From: Trematomus loennbergii | Lineage: Eukaryota; Chordata; Actinopteri; Perciformes; Nototheniidae | DNA: 64,000 bases | Direction of reading: 5' to 3' | NCBI GenBank assembly: GCA_012861695.1 | Contig: JAAOOA010000121.1 | Location: 620,001 to 684,000 of the forward strand | Shown: positions 10,526 through 22,841 of the stretch, piece by piece | Layout: each line of letters begins with the position of its first letter | Position numbering within the stretch: the stretch's first letter is position 1 | Translations under genes and position numbers: made by a program | The notes under the pieces: generated by a model | What the model saw: the letters and a program-made list of their open reading frames with translations, nothing else | Database searches by the model: none | Told to the model about the DNA's origin: nothing

Positions 10526-12369
10526 GCTCCTCATATCTGTTCAGAAACTGGACAAAAGTTAAACATGTACAAAACACAGACTGTCTATGTCATGGCGAAT
10601 ACAGTCGCTGCTTTATTTATGTCTGTATGACGTTTTGTGAGTGTGGACGGAGCAGCTACAGGTTAATTTAGCCTGATCAATCCGAATCCGATAGGATTTA
10701 CATGGAGATACTCCACGCCCCCTCTCCAGCTGACAGCCGCGGTGAAACTGGAGCGATTAGAGCAGGGGTGTCAAACTCAAATACACGGTGGGCCAAAATA
10801 AAAAAACGGTACTAGTCGAGGGCCGGACTGGTTCAATGTTTATTGCAAAACTTATTGAAATGAACTTATTGCACATATTAAACCTGGGACAAACAAAGCT
10901 TAAATTATTGCCTATAAAAACAACATTAAACATTAAATAATCAGTTGCATTCATTTCTTATGGCTCTATCTGCAGCTTTTCCTCAGTCATTTCTTATGAT
11001 TACATTTTTCCAACAGCTTCAAAAAAACGATTTCCCTCAAAGAAAAAACAAACATGCCCTGTTGTCGTGAGAGAAAAGGTGCAGAAGGAAACATCCATAT
11101 AAACTCAGTTTGCTGCTCTGTGATGCTAGTTCAAGCCAGATACTTGGCATCTCATCTTGGGTGCAAGTTCCTCAATGTTTGGGGTCAGGCTCTGAGCTGA
11201 GGAAACCCTCAGGATTGAGTGAAGGTGTGCGTGCAATATACCGGCGGGCCAGATCTAATAGTAATTAGAAATGATCCTGCGGGCCGAAATTAAATCCACC
11301 AAGATTTGGATTTGGCCCCCGGGCCTTGAGTTTGAGACATGTGGATTAGAGCGATGCGAAAAAACCATGAATTAATGCTTTATTAATTCATGGTTTTTAA
11401 GGGGCTTATCTCCATGTAAATACTATGGTAGACTACCCAATATTCGCATCGCTCTAATCGCTCGAGTTTCACCGCGGCTGTCAGCTATGTTTACTCCTGT
11501 CATTCAAACAAGAGGCGCTGGAGAGGGGGCGGGCGTATGTCCATGTAAATCCTATGGGAGATACCAACTACAACGAAATGAACATATTTTACCGTGATTT
11601 AATTGTAATACACGTTTCAAAATGATGCCGAAGTACACATTAAACAAATCAAAACCACCTTCAGCTGATCACTTCAGTAATCTCTTGAGTGACAGTAGGA
11701 TATAGAACATTTAGTGTTCATTTCAATGTTCTTTGGTTGTGATAGTTCTCACCCTGGATTTCTTTTTATAGAACTTGCTGGATGCAATACTATGAACAAA
11801 TAAAAAGATTCAAACGAAATACCAAATTATTTGACATTTATCCACTATAAATGCGCATTTCGACTACAGCGCGGAGCTCGCTTTAAGCGTGCGGGGCCCG
11901 TTTTTGGTTGCGTTTCCACTTGGCGTAGTACCGGCTAGCGGGTACTATTTCACTGTAAAATCGAGGTTCTTTCCGGGCCAACAACCAGGCTGAGTCGGGC
12001 TGAGTATGCTAAACTAGAGAGAGGGGCAGGCAAGGGGGCTACAACTACAACAAGATGAACATATTTGACCATGATTTAATTGTAATACACGTTTCAAAAT
12101 GATGCCGAAGTAACAACATACTGATACCGGTTAGTAAAAACCATGAATTAATGCTTTGACAAGTCTGCAGACTGACGGCAGGCGAAAAACCTTTTAAAAT
12201 GCGTGTTTTCTAAATGGAGATCGGCTAAGCTAACGCAGTATATGCTCCGACCGTCCACACTCACAACAACGGCCTATACAGACATAAATAAACCAGCGAC
12301 TGTATTCGCCATGACACAGACAGTCTGTGGTTTGTACTTTTGTCTAGTTTCTGAACAGATATGAGGAGC
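10526..12369. mobile_element. Palindromic (fold-back) composite repeat
   Basis: The segment 10526-10652 reappears inverted at 12251-12369. Inside it a second inverted pair runs from about 10680-10762 plus 11352-11370 on the left to about 11443-11560 on the right; both contain CCGCGGTGAAACT and GAGCGATTAGAG. A 15-bp hairpin AAAAACCATGAATTA/TAATTCATGGTTTTT sits at the centre (about 11359-11397). In the right half, a 70-bp block with TGATTTAATTGTAATACACG occurs twice in direct orientation (about 11565-11636 and 12041-12112). The outer ends are not defined, so the family is unassigned. Confidence 0.7.
10763..11343. mobile_element. Non-autonomous hAT (Charlie-like), 581 bp
   Basis: It begins CAGGGGTGTCAAACTCAA and ends TTGAGTTTGAGACATGTG, imperfect inverted termini of the TCAAACTCAA type found in vertebrate hATs. 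The 8-bp duplication GATTAGAG lies at 10755-10762 and 11344-11351. The opposite arm of the surrounding palindrome, at 11443-11462, carries the same target with a single GATTAGAG and no insertion. That confirms the boundaries. No coding sequence remains. Confidence 0.93.
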
Positions 12370-12527
12370 GAGGATGACGTCACGGCTCCGCCTACACTGC
12401 GTTACTATAAATACTGCCCCAGTTCCTAAACTGTAATGGAAATGCGCCATAAAGTGAGCCTGGCCTAACAAGGCCTAACGAGGCCTAGCCCTACCGAGCG
12501 AGGCCGTGTAGTGGAAATGCGCCATAA
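11903..12527. mobile_element. Possible hAT-like MITE (GCGTTTCCACT ends)
   Basis: GGTTGCGTTTCCACTTGGCG near 11907 and, inverted at the right, AGTGGAAATGCGCCATAA near 12511-12527 could be terminal repeats of a MITE of the TTTCCACT type common in fish. No clear target duplication was found, so boundaries are approximate. It overlaps the right part of the palindromic composite. Confidence 0.35.
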
Positions 12528-12529
12528 GA

Positions 12530-13199
12530 GCCAGAGACTGCAGACAATAGCCTCTCATGGAGGACACTTGCATTAAATACCAAAGTAATAAGGTCTTATT
12601 AAATATAGTACACTGCATAATGTTAAGTTAATGCAACAGGACTGAGCTGACAACACAGAAACATGGCAGTGCAGCAATCAAACACAGTCAGTGTTCAAAT
12701 CTAAAAATGATTTGCCCAAACTCAAAATCACATAGAGAAAAGTCTATGATAGCAGGGCTGCTAACTAGGATAGCTAGGATCTGGCTATATATATATTAAA
12801 TGTATTTGTTGTATTTGTTTTGTATTTATTTGTTGTAGAAGTAACCCTTATCGTACAGTCTTTGAATGCATTAATACCATCAACCACAGTTTGAAATGTT
12901 GTAATCATTATAAATGAGAGATACTTTTGAAATCAAAATAAATGTTGCATTGAACCCCTGTACTTTGTTTTGGATGTACATTTCCTTAAAGTAGAAACAA
13001 ATTATGATAAAGTAAAGACTGGGTTTTTGTTTGACAAAGTGGCAAATCTCCTAAATTGTGAAAACACAAAGTTACACATACTTTTTACGAATTAATTCCC
13101 AATACTATTTTGTACATAATGCTGTCTCTTCTTTTCTCCAATAGTTGTTACAATATACGCTTCTCCTCCTATCTTTGTATTACAGTATGTTAATATGAT
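12530..13199. other. No gene or repeat recognised
   Basis: AT-rich, no recognised feature. Confidence 0.5.
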
Positions 13200-13201
13200 A
13201 T

Positions 13202-13270
<69 letters not shown>

Positions 13271-13290
13271 CACACACCACACACACACAC

Positions 13291-13339
<49 letters not shown>
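13202..13339. repeat. (CA)n microsatellite, about 138 bp
   Basis: Nearly uninterrupted CA dinucleotides with a few CC interruptions (CACCAC, CAACAC). Long CA tracts are typical of fish genomes. Both strands read open through it without meaning. Confidence 0.98.
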
Positions 13340-13343
<4 letters not shown>

Positions 13344-14440
13344 CCTCTTTAAGCTGATTGAATATTCACGAAGAAGACAAGTCTGCTCCCAGCCTCTCAT
13401 TCTCAGAGATCTACAATTACCTAGTCCTTCTGTTCAAAATGTCATCTACTTGACAGCCCTCAGAGTATTCTACTTCAGCGCTGTATAATTCCCAGTTAAA
13501 TGAAAAACTAGATAAATCGTGCATTGTATAATGAATGGGGCTTGTGAGCTCTAAAAGCACAGATAGCAATAACACATTCTCTCAAGTTTTGTGAATTGCA
13601 CTTAATGGAATCATGTTGTATGGCCAAAGGATTATGTGGATTATGAATTATCAGACAATTTGTGAGGACAAGTGGATATACGTGAAACGGCATAGGTACA
13701 CGTCATTTGTGAAAGGCTGAGCAAACTATTGAATTTAAACAGATTATGCCAAAGTCAAATATTTGCTGGTATCATGAAACTGTCAGAATAAAGGGGCTTA
13801 ATCAAGCTACAGGGAGATAGCAAATTACAATTATAAAACAACCACAGCTGGGGACTCCATGGCAGGGCTTCATATGGCGTTTACTTATTTAACAATATTT
13901 ACCTAAACTGCATTTTATATTACATTTCGAAATGAACCACAGATAAGGGCGGTCATAACAGCTGACAAATTGCCATAGTAACAAAACACTTTTCCAGCCC
14001 TTTTATAAGTCTGGTTCCTTTTAAATCCCGTTTCCCTCCTAGAATAGTGTTTCTCATTAAGCCTGCTGTCGACACCAATCACAGGCTTCTCATTGTTGTG
14101 ATTTATCTCGCTGTGACTTTTTTATGCTTTTTATCACCTCAACCTAGCTCATGTTAGCGCTGCACTGCTGGTAATTTTGTACACTGTGTTGGGTGTTAGA
14201 GATTTGTGTTGTTTCAGAGAGAGGTCAAATGTTTGTACTTGAATGAATAGAGCATAGCGTTAATCCATCAATCCAAATGCATCATTAATCCAAGGGGGGT
14301 ATTAGGTTGCACAGTATTACATATTTGTATTAACACATGTTCACGTAACGATGTGCAATAAAAGTCTTTTAGCCACAGGGACACAGTGTCTGAGGCACAG
14401 GAACGAGGCAGGATTTCCTCCACAGCACAGAGACCCTCTG
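13340..14440. other. No gene or repeat recognised
   Basis: About 1.1 kb of mixed-composition sequence before the large minisatellite. No conserved motif or transposon end was recognised. Confidence 0.5.
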
Positions 14441-15806
14441 ATGAAGACTCAGACTCATGGTGAAGACATGATGAAGACTCAGACTCATGGTGAAGACATG
14501 ATGAAGACTCAGGCTCATGGTGAAAACATGATGAAGACTCATGATGAAGACATGATGAAGACTCAGACTCATGATGAAGACATGATGAAGTCTCAGACTC
14601 ATGGTGAAGACATGATGAAGACTCAGACTCATGATGAAGACATGATGAAGTCTCAGACTCATGGTGAAGACATGATGAAGACTCAGACTCATGATGAAGA
14701 CATGATGAAGTCTCAGACTCATGGTGAAGACATGATGAAGACTCATGATGAATAAATGATGAAGACTCAGACTCATGGTGAAGACATGATGAAGACTCAG
14801 ACTCATGATGAAGACATGATGAAGACTCAGGCTCATGGTGACGACATGATGAAGACTCAGGCTCATGGTGAAGACATGATGAAGACTCAGACTCATGAAG
14901 AAGACATGATGAAGACTCAGGCTCATGATGAACACATGCTGAAGACTCAGGCTAATGATGAAGATGCAGGCTCATGGTGAAGACATGATGAAGACTCAGA
15001 CTCATTGTGAAGACAAGATGAAGACTCAGGCTCATGGTGAAGACATGATGAAGACTCAGGCTCATGGTGAATACATGACGAAGACTCAGGCTCACGGTGA
15101 AGAGATGATGAAGACTCAGGCTCATGGTGAAGACATGATGAAGACTCAGGCTCACAGTGAAGACATGATGAAGACTCAGGCTCACCGTGAAGACACGATG
15201 AAGACTCAGGCTCATGGTGAAGACATGATGAAGGCTCAGACTCATGGTGAAGACATGATGGAGACTCAGACTCATGGTGAAGACATGATGGAGACTCAGA
15301 CTCATGGTGAAGACATTATGAATACTCAAGCTCATGGTGAAGACATTATGAAGACTCAGGCTCATGATGAAGACATGACGAAGACTCAGGCTCACGGTGA
15401 AGAGATGATGAAGACTCAGGCTCATGGTGAAGACATGATGAAGACTCAGGCTCACAGTGAAGACATGATGAAGACTCAGGCTCACCGTGAAGACACGATG
15501 AAGACTCAGGCTCATGGTGAAGACATGATGAAGGCTCAGACTCATGGTGAAGACATGATGGAGACTCAGACTCATGGTGAAGACATGATGAAGACTCAGG
15601 CTCATGAAGAAGACATGATGAAGACTCAGGCTCATGATGAACACATGCTGAAGACTCAGGCTCATGATGAAGACATGATGAAGACTCAGGCTCATGGTGA
15701 AGACATTATGAATACTCAGCTCATGGTGAAGACATTATGAAGACTCAGGCTCATGATGAAGACATGATGAAGACTCAGACTCATGGTGAGACATGATGAA
15801 GACTCA
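14441..15806. repeat. 30-bp minisatellite, about 45 copies, with a 300-bp duplication
   Basis: The basic unit is ATGATGAAGACTCAGACTCATGGTGAAGAC (30 bp, written here as ATGATGAAGACTCAG plus ACTCATGGTGAAGAC), with variants CAGGCTCA, CACGGTGAAGAG and CACCGTGAAGACACG and some shortened units. The variant order from about 15077 repeats from about 15377, exactly 300 bp (ten units) later, so a ten-unit block was duplicated. The period is a multiple of three: the plus strand reads MMKTQ-THGED repeats and the minus strand HHVFT-MSLSL repeats for hundreds of codons. I regard both as by-products. Confidence 0.95.
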
Positions 15807-18150
15807 TTTTTTTTTAATTTGTATTTATTTATAGAAGGACCATGCATACAAAACATTCATCTCAGCAAAGAGAAGAGATGCAATATGCCAGATTATAGCT
15901 AATAGCTCATTTCCATCTGTGGTCCTCAGGCAGGTTCAACAATCATAAACAAATAATAACATTGCATGATCTCTATCAGTCAAACAATTTTAAAACCTGA
16001 TTTAAGTACAGCTCATAAATTAATACATAGTACACTTGAAATACACTTACATGATCTCGGTCACTCAAATAATTATAAAGCCTGATTTAAATACAGGTTA
16101 CGAACATAATACTTAGTACACTTCAAATACACTATAAAATAAATATATAAGATATAGTATGACAATACAGTTAAAAAAAAAAAAAACTCAGATTACAGTG
16201 TAATTAATGTTGGCATGACTGGTTGCTTAATATCATTTTTTTTGCACCATAAGAAAACGAGTTAAAATCAGTACAGGTTTTAAGTTAAACTGGAAGAGTA
16301 TTCCAGTGCTTGATGGCCTTAAACGAAAATGCTGATTGTGCAAAGGCAGTGCGCCTCAGAGGGATGGTTAGATCTGCATTTGATGCAGATCTGGAGTTTC
16401 TGCAACTCTGCTCACGGCGAAACTGAAAAAAGCTCCTCAACGGTGGTGTTGTAGAATTGTGAATGATTCTGAATACCAATCGAACTCGGGAAAGTAGAAC
16501 AAGACTATCAAAACTGAAAAGTTTGTATTTGGACAGTATTTTGCAATGATGGTGTTTTAATGACTTTCTATCCATAACTTTTAAGGCTTGTTTATAAAGA
16601 ACCTCAAGTGGTCTCATAGCAGTCTTAGTTGCTTGGGACCAGCAGGTTATACAGTAGTGAAAATGTGATAGTATCATGGCATGCAAAAAGTTTTTAATGA
16701 GTTCCTAATATGTTTAAATTTGAAAATGTTATATTTCAGCTTTCTAGTCATGCTTCTAATATGGCCTTCAAAAGTCAAATTGGCATCCAAGATCACTCCC
16801 AAGTATTTGACCTCATTGACGTTTTCAATTATTTTACCATTCACACGAAGCTGTGGATGCGTGGTTGTTTTTTCTTATTCGTGAAATACATTGTCACTGT
16901 TTTGTTAGTGTTTAGAGTAAGACACGAGTCATTTAACCATTGAGCAACTCTGTGCAGCGTCGACGAGAGCTTAGAGGCAACCTGTTCAGCATCTTTCCCA
17001 TGAGTGTAAACCACCATGTCGTCAGCATACATCTGGACATCCACATCCTCACAAACAGATGGGAGATCATTAATATATATGCTGAACAACAGCGGTCCAA
17101 GAATTGAGCCTTGTGGCACTCCGACTGAGCATGGCTTAGTTTCTGACAGTTTATCATTTATACGTACATTTATAGACACATTGAGAACGACCAGCTAAAT
17201 AAGACCTGACCCATTGTATTGTGCTAACTGACAGGTTGAAATTGTTGAGTTTTCATAAAAGTTTGGTATGGTTTACTGTGTCAAATGCTTTTCGCAGGTC
17301 AAGGAACACTGCTCCAACTATCCCTCCTTTGTCTAACTTAGCCTTGATTCCTTCCACTAAATAGCAGCATGCAGTCTCAGTAGAATAATTGGTCCTAAAA
17401 CCAAACTGCATAGGATGGAGTAGGTTGTTGTAGCTTAGGTTTGACACCAGCTGTTCCGAGACTACTTTTTCAACTACTTTGGACACAACAGGTAGAATGC
17501 TGATGGGTCTATAGTTGCCTACTTCTTTCTTGTCGCCACATTTAAAAATTGGTGTTACAATAGCAGTTTTAGAGCTGATGGAAATGTATTATCTTTTAAT
17601 GATTGATTTGTAATATAGGTGATGGAGCTAGCTAAGTCCTTTTTATGTTTTTTTATAAATACTGTGTCTAGTCCCCAGTGATCTTTAGCCTTAGAATTTG
17701 ATAAGGTGGAAATTATTTTATTCACTTTAGTCTCATTTGTACAGTTGAGTTTGAGCACTTTTGTATCGTCAGCTAATGCAAGAAGAGGTTCTGTTACATT
17801 GAAACTGTGGGCCAATTCTGAAACAGATTCAATAAAGAAAGTATTAAAATGGTTGGCCACGGCTAGGCTATCCTGTTGGAGGGTTCCGTTTATCATAAGC
17901 TCAATATTATTTTGAGTGATCTTTTCCAATAAGTTTGTCAATGGTTTTCCATAGTTTTTGAGAATTCCCCTTTGCCTGTCGAATAGTATCTAAAAAGTAA
18001 TTTGCTCTTTATTCCCGATTTTAAAGATTTCTTTAGAGCTACATCCCTTTTTTTCATTAATTCCCATAGAGCAGTGTTAAACCATGGTAACAGTTGTTTG
18101 CCAATACGCTTTTGAGGCATTGTTTTTGTATATTTAGCTACGGTTTGATG
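15807..18150 (-). mobile_element. 5'-truncated L2-like LINE inserted in the minisatellite
   Basis: The 30-bp array stops at 15806 at a poly-T run (the LINE's A-tail on the minus strand) and resumes at about 18152 with TGAAGACATGATGAAG. The 2.3-kb insert is a LINE in minus orientation with 3' UTR (15807-16284) and ORF2 remnants up to about 18120. No convincing target-site duplication is visible because the target is itself repetitive. The element belongs to the same broad group as the LINE at 55.3-56.6 kb but is a different family. Confidence 0.88.
16285..18120 (-). pseudogene. LINE ORF2 (linker, reverse transcriptase, C-terminus), broken
   Basis: Read on the minus strand, pieces in different frames line up in LINE order. 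First a linker with LPWFNTALWELMKKRD (18120-17938), then a block ending before the palm (17941-17555). Next comes FGFRTNYSTE and AVFLDLRKAFDTVNHTKLL (about 17486-17253), then VGVPQGSILGPLLFSIYIND with the catalytic YADD at 17018-17029 (17179-16841). The C-terminal part has HFHYCITCW and NTLPV (16686-16285). At least three frameshifts or stops separate these pieces. The endonuclease is missing through 5' truncation, so the copy cannot move by itself. Confidence 0.85.
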
Positions 18151-18345
18151 TTGAAGACATGATGAAGACTCAGACTCATGGTGAAGACATTATATAGACT
18201 CAGGCTCATGGTGAAGAAGACATGATGAAGACTCAGGCTCATGATGAAGACATGATGAAGACTCAGGCTCATGATGAAGACTCAGGCTCATGGTGAAGAC
18301 ATGATGAAGATTCAGGCTCATGGTGAAGACATGATGAAGACTTTT
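18151..18345. repeat. Continuation of the 30-bp minisatellite
   Basis: About six units of the same GATGAAGACTCAGGCTCATG repeat as at 14.4-15.8 kb, in the same orientation, resuming after the LINE. They show the LINE landed inside the array. Confidence 0.92.
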
Positions 18346-19894
18346 GAAAGCTCTCGGTTCAATCCTTGTTGGCCCAAACAGTCCAGAAGCAAATAACCAA
18401 AACATGTCTTTAGTTCAGGCAAAGCATTATACTGTGCCTTCCTTTGCCAGATACACCTTTAATTCTGAGCACTGGAACTAGGGAAAGGCGCATGAACCAG
18501 AGGGGGACTACAGTACCTCTACACTTACATAGGAGGGCCAGTTACACCTGTGTATGACACCAAAGTCAGAGAATAGCCAGGAGTTTCCAGATCACCCCAG
18601 TACTCTACTATTCCAACAAGCATCTGTTAAGGACTTTGTCTTTATTGCCAGCAGCCAGGCAACAAAGCTTCTGTGTCAAATATGCAAAGCTTAGGTCATT
18701 TTTCTATGCATGCTGGGTAAAAAAGTAGGGCCCATGGTGGAAACGGGGCCCATGTCCAGGGCCTTTTTTCCAATTAATCCCAATCCATCGGATGCGGCCG
18801 CCTTTAGAAAAAGCTCTGAACACAACCTCTTTTTTCTGAGGGCACCGTCTTTTATGAGGGTTAGGGTTTTCCACTCTGAACGGAAAACATGGTTAAGCAC
18901 AGTGGCCAGTGAGCAGTGTGGATTTCAGCAGGCAAACAGACATGTGTGTTAAATCAAGGTAAAGGTTCATTATCCCAAAGCGAAGATTACTGTTACCATT
19001 GCTATGAGGTGGTTAGATAACTTGCATGTTAATGCAATCCTTAAAAATAAACAGAAACTGACTCTGGGGAGGGGAAGGGGGACGTCAATGAGAAAGCTTC
19101 CTTTCCTAGGCTTACTTGAGCCCTAGTGAAAGCTGGTGTCCATCCACTCATGGTCGCCACTTTAGAAGAACGACAGTACTTGAAAGGAAAGGTTTTCTGT
19201 CAAATTAAAGGAAGGGAGGTTGCTAAAAGGTACATGTTGATAAGTATGTGCTGTACACATTGCCATTGTCTGACATCTAAGCCACCACAATAACTTATCA
19301 GCTCACTTTTTTATTGACCCTTCATGAACACCTACATTCATAAATATAGCACCGCATTTTCAACATTCCAAAAAACATGCACAGGCTGCCAGTCCGGGCA
19401 TCTTAGAGATCAAGACAACACCACACCACCCTCAAATGGATTGATCGTCTATTTTAAAGATTCAACACTTTGCATAATGAAAGGTTCCCCAGGCCTCAAA
19501 GGGATTATTGCCTGTGTTGTAGATTTCTTTTAGAATTACTATGTGATCTGGTGTTCAAAGATTCATCTTCTCCTGGCCAAAAGTCTGATTCATTATGAAA
19601 GTCCATTACATAGGACACTCACATGGTCTTTACAGTGTGAAGTCAGATCCATTGGGGAAATGAGACAGGGTTGCATTGACTTAACCAAGTTGCTTCTTTT
19701 CTTTAATATGTCATAACGTTGATACATGTGTTGAATCCATTTTATTACATGGCTTAGTTGAATACTCGATTCTGATTGGTCAATTCAGAACACGTGACAC
19801 GTTGTTATTCCAGAACAGACAGACCGCTGTCAAGGATTTATGACCGTTGTTAAGGACGCTCAAATCTGCAGAAAGAAGTCCGGTCGATTGAACT
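18346..19894. other. No gene or repeat recognised
   Basis: About 1.5 kb of unique-looking sequence. Some short open frames exist on both strands around 18690-18950 without recognised motifs. No confident exon. Confidence 0.45.
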
Positions 19895-20170
19895 GTATAC
19901 AGTTTGGCAGAAAAGCAAACTGCATGCAGTTTGCTTTTCTAACTGACAAGACAAGAGCGACAAGAAAACAGCGGAGACGTAACGGGCAGAAACCCTCCTT
20001 TTACGCAGCGGTCCAGACATAGACATCAAACGGCGACACATATTCAGTTGTCAGTTACTTTGGCATTAGGGCAGGGATATCTAGATACTTTCCAAGGTTT
20101 GACATAATGAATTGTGCTACTTTTAAAGCAAACAACGATGTTTTCAAATCTGTAATCAAAAAGCTCCGCC
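19895..20170. repeat. Dispersed repeat (family also at 46180-46445) with a 28-bp palindrome
   Basis: The stretch from GTATACAGTTTGG to CTGTAATCAAAAAG is closely similar to 46180-46445 (shared blocks include ACGCAGCGGTCCAGACATAG and TTAGATACTTTCCAAGG-like text). At 19911-19938 lies the perfect palindrome AAAAGCAAACTGCA/TGCAGTTTGCTTTT; the other copy has the same arms with a TT centre. The family is a fish transposon I cannot name. No protein is supported. Confidence 0.75.
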
Positions 20171-20358
20171 TTCCTGCCGTTGGGTTGCTACGTTTTTTTT
20201 TCAAACGGTAACAACGGACTATTTTCCTTAGCGGATGCATGTCAATTTAAATCAATACAACTATTTTTTAAATCAATAAAATCATTTTCTAAATCCATAA
20301 AGCATTTCAATTAATAGTGAGTCATATCATTACTTTGTTATGTGGCCATGTAATAAGC

Positions 20359-20499
20359 GGGATAATGTGCAGCGACTTGGTCATTATGGGGAAAAGAACA
20401 CCTTCAGGCAGATCTAGATCCCTCCGCTTCGCGTCGGGCTCCTGATCAGCCTGTCGGTGTTCTTTTCCCCATAATGACCGCGTCGCTGCACATTATCCC
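20359..20499. repeat. Fold-back repeat: 44-bp arms, 53-bp loop
   Basis: The left arm (20359-20402) begins GGGATAATGTGCAGCGAC and ends GGGGAAAAGAACACC. The right arm (20456-20499) is its inverse with about two mismatches. The loop contains CGCTTCGCGTCGGGC, a core also found in the repeats near 27826 (inverted) and 47051. It probably derives from a MITE family. Confidence 0.85.
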
Positions 20500-21429
20500 T
20501 TACGTACGTGATATTTGGATCAAAGCAAACCATGGGAATAATGATCTGTATCTTAGAATTGACGGCTCTATATTTGTAGATTGCATTGCAGATCAAAGCG
20601 ATGGCGGAGACACTCACACCTAAAATAAATAAATCTGAAGACATCAATCCTTTGAAACAGATCAGATGTCGTAAACAAAGAGGCTGAATATTTCTTACAT
20701 CTCCACATTCTGATGGGCAGAACCGTGACACAGAGACACATTTGCTGCCCTCTGGATCCTTCTTTCACTGAGCAGGGTCTTCCTCTGTCTGCCAGTCCTT
20801 TCATCACTGTGCAAGATGAAAGTGTCAGGGTTCCAAATGGTGAAAGGTCAGCAAATTAACACATTGTTGCAGAGTCAATACACCACAGAAATGAAAGGAA
20901 CATTTTAAGAAATAGGGGACACTAAACGCAGTGCATCCAATGCTACCGCTCACTCTCTTAGAATCTACAGGAAACACAATACTTTAGTAAAATAAGGTTT
21001 TCAAGAGAGAAACATGCCAAAATAAATGAAGGAATAATTAAGGTAACTTCAAAATCGTTGTTGACAATTTCTGTTTTTACAAACAGAAAAAAGATATGCG
21101 AGCCATCAAAATGCAGAAATATACAGCGGGGGGTACTGCGGGACTGTCTGCGTGCGCATCTCTCCCAGATGAGCTAAACAGTTTTTTTGCTCGATTCAAG
21201 AGATTCGAGAGATTTTGTAGATTTGTATTGAGTGCATTTATTTCTATGGGGTTCACAAAAACCATGGGTAAGAGGAGTAGGGTCTGATAAGAATTCCATG
21301 TAAAGATTATATATTTTTTTAAATACGGTCAAATGACTGGCAGCAGCGGCTGCCAAACAAAAACTATTAAATTACAGCCTGTCCTCCTCCAAAAAATGAC
21401 CAAATAGGTTGATTGTTCAGCAGCTTATT
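20500..21429. other. No gene recognised
   Basis: On the minus strand around 20512-20640 a frame encodes a hydrophobic segment (LFILGVSVSAIALICNAIY), but no splice signals or family motif support it as an exon. Nothing else was recognised. Confidence 0.4.
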
Positions 21430-22657
21430 ACGACCTCAGAATCAATATAGATGTTTTTATTTTAAAGAAAATTCAGATTTTACATAGTAAAAAACTGTAA
21501 ATGATAGTGTCCGTCCAAATATTCTTTTTTACTTATAGTGAAAACTCCCCTCGATGATGGTAAGGTAGACTAAAAGCTTTAGGAATCCAAAGTACAACAT
21601 ATAATAAGTACCCTGTATCAAGATTGATGCAAAACAAGTGACATTTGACCTTTTTAGAGAGATTTAGCAAAAAGAAACCACTTCTGGGGTCATTTGGGTG
21701 GATTTTCCATATCTCTGGCCCCCCTTGGTCGATTTTGATGGTTGACACCTCTTTCTGACCGTTAGCGTAGAATCGAAGGGGGAGTCCCCCACACACACTC
21801 ATTGTGAAAAGAAAAGGTGGGGGCTTCGCGCATGTAATTTTGCATCAGAGTGAAACTATCTCTAGCTTTGACATCTGGAAACGGAAAAACAGTTTTATTG
21901 CTCATGGATTATCAGAAATCATTTCAAAGGGACACAGACACATTGGATTAACCTATGGATTAACTTCAGCAGCGTTTTTATCGTTTTAATGCCATTGAAG
22001 ACCACTTTGGAGAGACTACAGAGCCAAGGTAAAAATGTTAGCATTTTTAGCTACCTAGCGTCACCTGTTTTGATGTCCGTTTTTGCTTATAACATCGCCA
22101 TTTCGTATAATTCAGTGATAATGTGGGTACCCATCGATTCTGTGTCACCTCACGATGTGAAACGATGTCATGGATGTAGAGAAGAGATAAAGAGATAAAG
22201 AGATTTCATTCATCAAATCGACCAAGGGGGGCCAGAGATAGGTAAAATCCACCCAAATGACCCCAGAAGTGGGTTTTTTGGCTAAATCTCTCTAAAAAGG
22301 TCAGATGTCACTTGTTTTGCATCAATCTTGATACAGGGTACTTATTATATGTTGTACTTTGGATTCCTAAAGCTTTTAGTCTACTAACCCATCATCCAAG
22401 GGTAGTTTTCACTATAAGTAAAAAAGGATTTTTGGACTATAATTTACAGTTTTTTACTATGTAAAATCTGAATTTTCTTTAAAATAAAAAACATCTATAT
22501 TGATTCTGACTTTTCTACATCCAACTCACATGTATATCATTACTTTGAGAATAAAGATTATTAATTTAACCCTTTTAGAAGGGAAGGTATGGTCATTTGT
22601 TCTGGGAATGTCATTTTCGAGCCTGAGACCTGAAAAACAGGCTCAGGGCTTAACAGG
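21430..22657. mobile_element. Palindromic piggyBac-like copy (inverted arms)
   Basis: Left arm 21430-21745 matches the 5' half of the 7.86-kb element in the same orientation. Right arm 22205-22657 matches it inverted and ends with TTAACAGG followed by TTAA (22658-22661). The arms enclose about 460 bp, part of which (around 21930-22000, TCGTTTTAATGCCATTGAA) resembles the element's interior. The left terminus is missing. This is a rearranged, head-to-head derivative of the family. Confidence 0.75.
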
Positions 22658-22841
22658 TTAAAACCTTCTCCTCGCACTCAGGCTGCTTCTGTGCGCTGAC
22701 TGCGCTCGTCAAATGTCTGCTCTCAGATTTCTGCTCTGCGCTTGGATTTTTTTGTGCAACAACCCAGTCAAAGTCCCTCAACCAATAGGAGGCCAGGTGA
22801 AGTGTTGTCTCCTTGCGGGACGTTGGGGGCCCCCCCAGGGG

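Noticed and set aside
10442..12471. Related frames with HICSET and VMANTVA at 10.5 and 12.3 kb as paralogous peptides
   Set aside because: They are the inverted arms of the fold-back repeat read in corresponding frames.
14351..15740. Long frames of MMKTQTHGED or HHVFTMSLSL repeats as repeat proteins
   Set aside because: They arise on both strands because the minisatellite period is 30 bp, and they break where units change length.
20512..20640. Transmembrane exon on the minus strand (LFILGVSVSAIALICNAIY)
   Set aside because: A single hydrophobic stretch without splice borders, homologous partner exon or recognised family.
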